Shown in pieces: positions 1-5,704 of a stretch of 8,201 nucleotides of DNA. A program made the position numbers and the translations under genes. Numbering within the stretch: the first letter of the stretch is position 1; the number at the start of each line of letters is the position of its first letter. The stretch covers positions 3,723 to 11,923 of the forward strand of contig DEQG01000106.1 of the NCBI GenBank assembly GCA_002360325.1, read 5' to 3'. This DNA is from Salinicoccus sp. UBA3372. GTDB taxonomy: Bacteria > Bacillota > Bacilli > Staphylococcales > Salinicoccaceae. The notes beneath the pieces were generated by a model, which had not been told where the DNA came from, did not search any database, and saw only the letters and a program-made list of their open reading frames with translations.

Positions 1-17
1 TGGAAAGGCTGAATGTC

Positions 18-1139
18 GTGAAAAAGAAAAGAATACTGTTCTTCATTTACCAGATGGGCGGCGGCGGAGCGGCAAGAACACTGCTCAATATCATAAATAA
101 TATTGATCGGAAAAAGTTCACGCCAATCCTCGTCACACTCAATTATGACGGAAGCTACGAGAAGTATATCAATGATGATGTCAAATTTATAAAGCTTGAT
201 ACAAGAAGACTCCGCAGTGCAATACTGCCTCTTTCCAAAGTCATCAGAAAGCAGCGGACAGATCTCGTATTCAGCACGATTCCAAACTATAATATCATTG
301 CGCTTCTTGCGACCATGCTGTCATTCTCGTCAGCTGAAAATGTTGTGAGGGAAGCGGCCTGCCTCGGGGGCAGTGCAAAGGAAAATCTTAAACTGCGTTT
401 TGCAGGCCAGCTCTACAGGCGTGCATCCAAAGTAATCGCACTGTCAAAAGGTGTAAAAAAGAATATTATTAACAGGTATAAAGTAAATTCTGATAAAATT
501 GATATTATATATAACCCGGTTGATATCGAAGGCATCCGGGATATGATGTCAAAAGATGAAGTTTCTGAAGCACATAAAGCGGTCTTCCGGCGCAGCTGCA
601 AGACGATTATCACGGCTGGACGTCTTCACCCTGACAAAGATCAGAAAACACTGTTGAAAGCATTTCAAATAGTGAAGGAAGACCATAGGGACAGTCATCT
701 GTTCATCCTTGGCGAGGGCGGTCTGGAAGCAGAATTGAAACAGCTTGCCATCGACTTGAATATTGAAGACTCGGTCCATTTTGCCGGGTTCCAGCATAAT
801 CCTTACGCATACTTTAAACAGGCAGATTTGTTTGTACTGTCATCCATAAGAGAAGGTTTCGGCCATGTGCTGACAGAAGCGATGGCCTCGGGGACACCTG
901 TCGTATCGACGAAGGCGCGTCCCGGTGCGGAAGAAGTATTGGCATACGGCGAATATGGCTATATGTGCGAACCGTCCGACGAGGCAGCGCTTGCCGAGGG
1001 CATCAATCATATACTTTCTCTCAGCGAGAGTGAAAGGGAAAATATCATTGAAAATGGCCTGAAGCGCGCAGAGGAATTTCATGTAAATAAAATCACCCGG
1101 CAGTATGAACAGATGTTTACAGAAGTGCTGGATAAATAA
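18..1139 (+). CDS. GT-B glycosyltransferase, family 4 type (373 aa)
   Basis: Probably a cytoplasmic retaining glycosyltransferase that adds a sugar from a nucleotide-sugar donor to a lipid-linked glycan. Seen: a glycine-rich N-terminal loop (GGGGAART, residues 14-21) after a hydrophobic strand; the inter-domain segment VIALSKGVKKNI (139-150) and IYNPVD (164-169); the donor-domain opening TAGRLHPDKDQKTLLKAF (199-216); and a clean E-X7-E pair, E279 and E287, within REGFGHVLTEAMASGTPVVS. These are hallmarks of GT4, and the length is normal for the family. There is no signal peptide or membrane span. The start is GTG at 18, with GGAAAGG at 2-8 upstream. An ATG at 13 meets a stop after one codon. 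A TGA at 10-12 in another frame could end an upstream gene, so this is probably not the first gene of the operon. Substrate and linkage cannot be read from the sequence. Confidence 0.93.
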   Translation: MKKKRILFFIYQMGGGGAARTLLNIINNIDRKKFTPILVTLNYDGSYEKYINDDVKFIKLDTRRLRSAILPLSKVIRKQRTDLVFSTIPNYNIIALLATMLSFSSAENVVREAACLGGSAKENLKLRFAGQLYRRASKVIALSKGVKKNIINRYKVNSDKIDIIYNPVDIEGIRDMMSKDEVSEAHKAVFRRSCKTIITAGRLHPDKDQKTLLKAFQIVKEDHRDSHLFILGEGGLEAELKQLAIDLNIEDSVHFAGFQHNPYAYFKQADLFVLSSIREGFGHVLTEAMASGTPVVSTKARPGAEEVLAYGEYGYMCEPSDEAALAEGINHILSLSESERENIIENGLKRAEEFHVNKITRQYEQMFTEVLDK

Positions 1140-1148
1140 TTGGAAAAC

Positions 1149-1154
1149 AGGAGA
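1149..1154 (+). promoter_or_regulatory. Ribosome binding site fixing the start of gene 2
   Basis: AGGAGA lies 6 bases before ATG 1161. The alternative in-frame TTG at 1140 directly follows the stop of gene 1 and has no such site, so ATG 1161 is preferred. Confidence 0.8.
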
Positions 1155-1160
1155 TATAAT

Positions 1161-2315
1161 ATGGAAACAAAAAAACGTGTGGTACACATGACTACCGTTC
1201 ATCACCCATACGATCCAAGGATCTACCATAAACAATGCAAGTCGCTGGAAAACGCCGGTTTTGATGTCACACTGATCGCAAGGCGTGACCCTAAAGGGAA
1301 TGATGGCGATAAAACAATCAACCATATTTTACTTAAAACATATAAAAGCCGTTTGAAACGCATGATTTTCGGGACTTATGACGCATACAAAAAAGCGAAA
1401 TCGATGAATGCTGATATCATCACTTTTCATGACCCTGAACTGCTGCCGGCAGCAAGGCTGCTTAAAAATAAAGACAATGTCGTCATCTATGATATTCATG
1501 AAGATTACATTACAAGCATTATGCAGAAAGACTATTTGAGTGAGTCTGTGAAAAAAATAGTCGCGTCCGGCTATAAACTGATGGAGAAATTTTTTACGAG
1601 AGGCATGGGTCTGTCACTCGCCGAAAAGTACTATCAGGAAATGTACCCCGACGGCGTATGGATATTGAACTATCCAACCGTCAATGAAAGATTCATAGAA
1701 CATGAAAGAACCGGCGAAGTTGAAGACAGGGTGCTGTATACAGGGAATGTTTCCCATGTCCGCGGCGCAAGGTACCATGCCAAGCTCCCTGTAATCGATC
1801 CGGGCATCAACGTCCACTTTGTAGGTAAATGTCCTGGAGAACTTGCTGAAGAAATGTATGATGTAGCAGGGGAACATAAAAACAGGCTTCATATAGAAGG
1901 TATTGACAGCTTCGTTGAAAAAGAAGTGATTGAAGAAAGATATCTTGAAAGAAACTGGCTCGCCGGCATCGCATTGTTTCCGCCGACGGAGCATTATAAG
2001 AAAAAAGAACTGACCAAGTTTTTTGAATATATGAATGCCGGAATCCCTGTCATCTGTTCTGATTTCCCTGTGTGGAAAGCATTTGTAGAACGGTATGAAT
2101 GTGGTATTGCAGTGGACCCGGAAGATGATGAGGCGATTAAAGAAGCACTTGATTATCTCAGGAACAATCCTGAAGAAGCTTCGAAAATGGGCAGAAACGG
2201 AAAAAAGGCCGTAATGGAAGAATTGAACTGGCAGACTCAGGAATATAAACTGGTCCGCTGGTATAATGGTCTGTTAAATGAGGAACTGTCTTCCGGAACG
2301 GGAGAGGAGGTCTGA
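1161..2315 (+). CDS. GT-B glycosyltransferase with HPYDPRIY motif (384 aa)
   Basis: A second cytoplasmic GT-B transferase, of the subgroup that opens with a TVHHPYDPRIYHKQ-type segment (residues 12-25) in surface-polysaccharide clusters. Other landmarks are FHDPELLP (89-96), YDIHEDY (110-116), the start of the donor domain at RVLYTGNVS (190-198), and TKFFEYMNAGIPVICS (285-300) with E289 as the probable donor-binding glutamate. A glutamate eight residues before E289 is absent (lysine there), so the classical E-X7-E is incomplete. I take this as usual for the subgroup rather than as damage. ATG 1161 is chosen because AGGAGA (1149-1154) lies 6 bases before it. The in-frame TTG at 1140 has no ribosome site. 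The gap to gene 1 is 21 bases. Donor and acceptor are unknown. The highly acidic C-terminus ends 4 bases before the next start. Confidence 0.9.
   Translation: METKKRVVHMTTVHHPYDPRIYHKQCKSLENAGFDVTLIARRDPKGNDGDKTINHILLKTYKSRLKRMIFGTYDAYKKAKSMNADIITFHDPELLPAARLLKNKDNVVIYDIHEDYITSIMQKDYLSESVKKIVASGYKLMEKFFTRGMGLSLAEKYYQEMYPDGVWILNYPTVNERFIEHERTGEVEDRVLYTGNVSHVRGARYHAKLPVIDPGINVHFVGKCPGELAEEMYDVAGEHKNRLHIEGIDSFVEKEVIEERYLERNWLAGIALFPPTEHYKKKELTKFFEYMNAGIPVICSDFPVWKAFVERYECGIAVDPEDDEAIKEALDYLRNNPEEASKMGRNGKKAVMEELNWQTQEYKLVRWYNGLLNEELSSGTGEEV
2305..2311 (+). promoter_or_regulatory. Ribosome binding site fixing the start of gene 3
   Basis: AGGAGGT, inside the last codons of gene 2, lies 8 bases before ATG 2320. 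It excludes the in-frame ATG at 2278, which would add 14 residues with no GT2 character. Confidence 0.85.
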
Positions 2316-2319
2316 TACT

Positions 2320-3135
2320 ATGACTCATGACAAAAAACCGATGATTTCGGTCATCACTCCTGCATACAACTCAGAAGATTTCATCAAGGAAACAATCCAG
2401 ACAGTTTTAGATCAGACATACTCCGACTGGGAGATGATCATCGTTGATGACCGGTCAAAAGATGATACGGTCCGGCTTGTAAAGGAAATGCAGGACAGGG
2501 ATGCGCGAATCAGGCTGATAGAACTTGAAGAAAACTCAGGTTCAGCAGTTGCACGCAACACTGCAATCGAGCATTCAAAAGGCCGGTATATCGCATTTCT
2601 GGACAGCGATGACGGATGGTACCCCGACAAACTGGAGCATCAGCTCAAATTCATGCAGGATAAAGATATTGCGTTTTCCTTTACCGAATATGTCCGGACA
2701 CTCGAAGACGGCACAGAAACAGACTATATTTCCAAAGCACCTAAGAAGGTGGACTGGGATGCACTGATGAAACGTTGTGTCATCGGCTGTCTGACTGTAA
2801 TGATTGATACTGAAAAGACCGGAGAAGTGAGGATGGTGAACATCCGCACCCGTCAGGATTATGCATTGTGGCTCAGCCTGACAAGGCAGGGTTATACAGC
2901 ATACGGTCTGCAGGAAGTGCTTGCGAAGTACCGGGTGGTCGGCGACTCCATATCAAGCAACAAGTGGAAGGCTGCCAAAAGGAACTGGTATGTGTTCAGA
3001 CATATTGAAAAGCAGAGTCTGCCGAAAGGGATTTGGTATTTTGGCCATTATGCGGTCATTGCCATCAAAGACTTGATTAAATATAAAATAGTTGTAAACA
3101 GAAGGCCGGGGAAAAAGAATTCCGGCCGTGAGTAA
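2320..3135 (+). CDS. GT-A family 2 glycosyltransferase, TuaG-like (271 aa)
   Basis: An inverting GT2 transferase on the cytoplasmic face, similar in layout to teichuronic-acid TuaG and to many capsule and wall-glycan enzymes. Seen in order: the first strand ISVITPAYNSEDFIKETI (9-26); IIVDDRSKDDT (40-50) for nucleotide contact; NSGSAVARNTAI (72-83); the metal-binding FLDSDDGW (93-100, DXD at 95-97); and TRQDYALWL (177-185), where D180 is the likely catalytic base. The C-terminal 35 residues include an aromatic and hydrophobic stretch (around 237-259) that may sit on the membrane. The start at 2320 is supported by AGGAGGT at 2305-2311. An in-frame ATG at 2278 lies inside gene 2 and has no ribosome site. 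The 4-base gap to gene 2 suggests coupled translation. The name TuaG describes resemblance only; the donor sugar is not known. Confidence 0.92.
   Translation: MTHDKKPMISVITPAYNSEDFIKETIQTVLDQTYSDWEMIIVDDRSKDDTVRLVKEMQDRDARIRLIELEENSGSAVARNTAIEHSKGRYIAFLDSDDGWYPDKLEHQLKFMQDKDIAFSFTEYVRTLEDGTETDYISKAPKKVDWDALMKRCVIGCLTVMIDTEKTGEVRMVNIRTRQDYALWLSLTRQGYTAYGLQEVLAKYRVVGDSISSNKWKAAKRNWYVFRHIEKQSLPKGIWYFGHYAVIAIKDLIKYKIVVNRRPGKKNSGRE
3104..3127 (+). repeat. Small stem-loop at the gene 3/gene 4 boundary
   Basis: GGCCGG (3104-3109) and CCGGCC (3122-3127) are exact reverse complements, extendable by two G-U pairs, with an A-rich loop. It covers the last codons of gene 3, just ahead of the permease ribosome site. 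It could act as a processing or stability element, or be chance. Confidence 0.35.
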
Positions 3136-3138
3136 ACT

Positions 3139-3146
3139 AGGCGGTG
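3139..3146 (+). promoter_or_regulatory. Probable, widely spaced ribosome binding site of the permease gene
   Basis: AGGCGGTG differs from the ideal AGGAGGTG at one base, but ends 12 bases before ATG 3159, longer than the other sites in this window. It overlaps the alternative GTG at 3144. Spacing this wide may lower translation of the membrane subunit (inference). Confidence 0.5.
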
Positions 3147-3158
3147 TCATTTTTAATT

Positions 3159-3938
3159 ATGAAAACTTATTTAAAGGAAATGTTGAGTCGTAAGGACTTG
3201 TTATATTATTTGGTGCGGTCCGGATTAAAGGCGGAACACCGCAACAGCTATCTGGGCTATTTATGGTGGCTGCTTGATCCACTTCTTAACGTGTTGGTTT
3301 TTTATTTTCTTATTGTCGTAATATTGGACCGCGGGGATACGGAGAACTTTCCATTGTTCCTCGTCATCGGGCTGATTGTGTGGCGTTGTATCAGTACGAC
3401 ACTGAATTCATCTTCAGGATCGATCATGAGGTACAGTTCGATAGTGAGTCAGGTTTACCTGCCGAAATCACTGTTCCCGATATCATTTGCACTGACCCAG
3501 CTCTTTAACTTCTTGTTCGGGTTCATAGTGATTGCCGGCTTTCTTGCATGGTTCCGTGTAATGCCGGGGTGGGAAATTGTATTTCTGCCGCTCCTGATCA
3601 TCATACAGACGACATTCCTGCTCGCAATCGGGATGATTCTTGCTTATGTGACGGTCTTTGTAAGGGATATTGAAAATGTGCTGCAATATGTGACGCGGGC
3701 ATTTTTCTATGCTTCCCCGATCATCTGGGAAGGGGGCAGACTGCCCCCTGAGTATGGCTGGGCTGTCACTTACAATCCGATTGCCGTCATCGTCACGGCC
3801 TACAGAGACGTACTGATGTATGCAAGTGTGCCGAACTTCTTGGGGCTGGGCATCATCTTCGTAGTGTCGGCAGCGGTCATCGTGTTCATGATTTGGTACT
3901 ACAGCAGAAATGAATATAAGATTATTAAAGCGATGTAA
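3159..3938 (+). CDS. ABC-2 polysaccharide exporter permease, TagG-like (259 aa)
   Basis: Membrane subunit of an exporter that moves a lipid-linked polymer across the cytoplasmic membrane. Seen: a short amphipathic N-terminus, then NSYLGYLWWLLDPLL (29-43), the conserved interface-helix/first-span region of TagG/Wzm permeases. About six hydrophobic segments lie near 35-56, 64-80, 106-131, 140-166, 172-190 and 227-247. The coupling-type segment VFVRDIENVLQY (166-177), ASPIIW (185-190) and NPIAVIVTAYRDVL (206-219) are also typical. The length matches the family. ATG 3159 starts a normal permease N-terminus. GTG at 3144 would add five residues but overlaps its only possible ribosome site. As a half-transporter it should dimerise and pair with the ATPase encoded immediately downstream. 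The polymer could be a teichoic acid or a neutral glycan. Confidence 0.92.
   Translation: MKTYLKEMLSRKDLLYYLVRSGLKAEHRNSYLGYLWWLLDPLLNVLVFYFLIVVILDRGDTENFPLFLVIGLIVWRCISTTLNSSSGSIMRYSSIVSQVYLPKSLFPISFALTQLFNFLFGFIVIAGFLAWFRVMPGWEIVFLPLLIIIQTTFLLAIGMILAYVTVFVRDIENVLQYVTRAFFYASPIIWEGGRLPPEYGWAVTYNPIAVIVTAYRDVLMYASVPNFLGLGIIFVVSAAVIVFMIWYYSRNEYKIIKAM
3731..3749 (+). repeat. GC-rich inverted repeat inside the permease gene
   Basis: AGGGGGCAG (3731-3739) and CTGCCCCCT (3741-3749) are exact reverse complements around a single A. As RNA this gives an 8-pair, mostly G-C stem with a three-base loop. It lies over codons E191-P197, in the loop after the fifth hydrophobic segment. It has no U run, so it is probably not a terminator; any role in pausing is speculation. 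Confidence 0.7.
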
Positions 3939-3965
3939 GTATTGAAGAAAATACGAAATTTATAA

Positions 3966-3973
3966 AAAGAGGG
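3966..3973 (+). promoter_or_regulatory. Ribosome binding site for the TTG start of the tandem ATPase
   Basis: AAAGAGGG lies 8 bases before TTG 3982. A competing AGGAAG at 3992-3997 lies 8 bases before the in-frame ATG 4006. Both arrangements are plausible and the protein differs by only eight residues. Confidence 0.5.
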
Positions 3974-3981
3974 TTTTTGAA

Positions 3982-5685
3982 TTGGCTGTACAGGAAGATT
4001 CAAAAATGAATGAAGAAACTGACAATAAAAAAACGGTCATTAAAGCTGAAGGCGTGGGCATCACCTTCTTCTCAGGGAACCATGCCGCAGATTTCAAATC
4101 CAGAATACTCGATTTTTTCCAGACATGGAAACTGCCGGAAAGAAACCTTGTCCATCCGCTCAAAGATATAAGCTTTGAGGGGATGGAAGGCGAAATTCTC
4201 GGTATCATCGGCTCGAATGGTGCAGGGAAATCAACACTGTCCAAAATCATAGCTGGTATACTGAAAGAAGATTACGGCGTGATGGAAGTGAAGGGTAAAG
4301 TTACTGCACTTTTCTCTTTCGGCATGGGGTTCAATCAGGAACTGCCAGGCAGGGAAAATGTATATTTGAACGGTCTGATGCTGGGTATAGATAAGAAGGA
4401 AATCGACCGTTATATTCAGGATATAAAAGACTTTTCAGACCTCGGAGACTTTTTTGAACAGCCGATGAAATATTATTCAAGCGGTATGAAATCAAGGCTC
4501 GGTTTCAGCGTGGCGGCAAATCTCCATCCTGAAATACTGGTCATAGATGAAGCACTGAATACGGGCGATGCAAAGTTTTCACAAAAAGCATCGGCAAAGA
4601 TGAAGTCACTCGTCAAGGATGCGAAAATGGTCATTCTGGTTACACACAGTCTGAGATATGCACAGCGGAACTGTAACAGGATCATGTGGCTCGACAACGG
4701 TGAAGTCCGTGAAATTGGCGACCCGAAGACCGTCATCGCCAATTACCGTGCAACAGTGCCGAAAAGACATACACGTAGAAAACGTGAAAAGCTCGAACTC
4801 AGGAAAACTGAAACAGAAATGACTGACAAGGTCGTCATCCGGGCAGAAGATGTCAGTGTTAAATATAAGCTGACCACCGGTGATTTCTGGGCACTGAAAG
4901 ATGTTAATTTTGAAGTGAAGGAAGGCGAAGTCGTCGGTATTATCGGCCATAATGGCGCAGGTAAAAGTACACTTTGCAAGACGCTCACAAAAATTTTGCG
5001 GCCGGATGCAGGGCATATGGAGCTTCACGGTGAAACTTCGGCACTGCTCGGCTACGGTACTGGATTCAACCCGCATCTGACAGGTGAAGATAACATTTAT
5101 CTGAATGCACTTCTGTTGGGGATACCTAAAAGCCTTGTGGATGAAAAGTACGATAAAATCATCGAATTCACCGGGCTTGGAGATAAAGTGAGAAAGCCTG
5201 TCAAAGATTTTTCGAGCGGTCAGAAGGCGCGTCTCGGCTTCAGTATCGCGGCGAACCTGCAGCCTGACATATTTATTGTCGACGAAGCGCTGTCGACAGG
5301 AGACCTTGCGTTCCAGCAGAAGGCTAGTGAACGTATACAGGAGATGATGAGCCGGGCCAAAGTGGTAATCATCGTGTCTCACAGCCTGTCATTCATCGAA
5401 AAGATATGTACACGCGGCATATGGATGGATCAGGGCAGGGTAATGTTCGACGGCAGTGCAGAAGAAGCGGTCTATAAATATAAAGAATCCCAGGGACTGT
5501 TGAAAAAACCGGTACAAAAAGGCCCGGTCAGACGCAGACAGGGCAGAGCGAACGGACAGGTCGACAGGAGAGCCGGCAACAGACAGCAGCAAAAACGTGT
5601 CAGCAAAAAAGCCGGAGCCGCCAAGGTCAACGCGAATCAGCCGCTGAAAAATCAGATGACAAACCAAAAAACGACGCATAAATAG
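3982..5685 (+). CDS. Tandem (two-NBD) TagH/Wzt-type exporter ATPase (567 aa)
   Basis: ATPase of the polysaccharide exporter, with two complete nucleotide-binding domains in one chain. NBD1 (about 18-257) has Walker A GSNGAGKST (77-85, K83), signature YSSGMKSRL (165-173), Walker B ILVIDE (185-190, E190) and switch H222. NBD2 (about 283-502) has GHNGAGKST (322-330, K328), FSSGQKARL (410-418), IFIVDE (430-435, E435) and H467. Both carry the GxGFN...GxxNxYLNxLxLG segment typical of TagH/Wzt, so both look active. A basic charged linker (259-282) joins them. After NBD2 comes a 61-residue low-complexity tail rich in K, R, Q and N, net charge about +17. Usual TagH/Wzt proteins have one NBD and act as homodimers. 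Here one chain could serve a permease dimer. TTG 3982 (ribosome site 3966-3973) and ATG 4006 (AGGAAG at 3992-3997) are both credible starts; function is unaffected. Confidence 0.9.
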   Translation: MAVQEDSKMNEETDNKKTVIKAEGVGITFFSGNHAADFKSRILDFFQTWKLPERNLVHPLKDISFEGMEGEILGIIGSNGAGKSTLSKIIAGILKEDYGVMEVKGKVTALFSFGMGFNQELPGRENVYLNGLMLGIDKKEIDRYIQDIKDFSDLGDFFEQPMKYYSSGMKSRLGFSVAANLHPEILVIDEALNTGDAKFSQKASAKMKSLVKDAKMVILVTHSLRYAQRNCNRIMWLDNGEVREIGDPKTVIANYRATVPKRHTRRKREKLELRKTETEMTDKVVIRAEDVSVKYKLTTGDFWALKDVNFEVKEGEVVGIIGHNGAGKSTLCKTLTKILRPDAGHMELHGETSALLGYGTGFNPHLTGEDNIYLNALLLGIPKSLVDEKYDKIIEFTGLGDKVRKPVKDFSSGQKARLGFSIAANLQPDIFIVDEALSTGDLAFQQKASERIQEMMSRAKVVIIVSHSLSFIEKICTRGIWMDQGRVMFDGSAEEAVYKYKESQGLLKKPVQKGPVRRRQGRANGQVDRRAGNRQQQKRVSKKAGAAKVNANQPLKNQMTNQKTTHK

Positions 5686-5689
5686 TATG

Positions 5690-5698
5690 AAGGTGGTG
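5690..5698 (+). promoter_or_regulatory. Strong ribosome binding site fixing a TTG start for gene 6
   Basis: AAGGTGGTG matches the ideal AAGGAGGTG at eight of nine positions and ends 6 bases before TTG 5705. Using ATG 5687 would place this site inside the coding region and leave that ATG without any site. The TTG start gives a protein beginning MLKK, matching the MLKN start of the downstream paralogue. Confidence 0.8.
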
Positions 5699-5704
5699 TT
5701 TTTA

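Noticed and set aside
1..17. Possible 3' end of an upstream gene (TGA at 10-12)
   Set aside because: Only four codons are visible in that frame, so it cannot be supported as a coding region; mentioned only in the gene 1 entry.
840..1325. A 161-residue open frame on the minus strand across the gene 1/gene 2 junction
   Set aside because: It is antisense to the GT-B donor domain of gene 1 and the HPYDPRIY motif of gene 2; no domain is visible.
1441..1454. A perfect 14-base palindrome TGCTGCCGGCAGCA in gene 2
   Set aside because: There is no loop to form a good hairpin, and it follows from the Leu-Pro-Ala-Ala coding of the conserved HDPELLPAA motif; chance is adequate.
2525..2767. An 80-residue plus-strand frame inside gene 3
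   Set aside because: It is out of frame with the GT2 motifs and shows no homology pattern; gene 3 is intact, so it is not a frameshift relic.
3942..3966. Possible promoter before the ATPase gene: TTGAAG then TATAAA
   Set aside because: The spacing between the elements is only 13 bases, too short for a normal sigma-A promoter, and the gap between genes is just 43 bases. Better read as AT-rich spacer.
5278..5297. Two GTCGAC hexamers flanking the NBD2 Walker B region
   Set aside because: Both are accounted for by the conserved IVDEALSTGD coding, and they are separated by only 8 bases; no repeat structure beyond this.
4606..5382. A 258-residue open frame on the minus strand opposite the ATPase gene
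   Set aside because: It is antisense to well-conserved ABC motifs, its translation shows no recognisable domain (many Phe, Cys and His), and no supporting context was found. A shadow frame.
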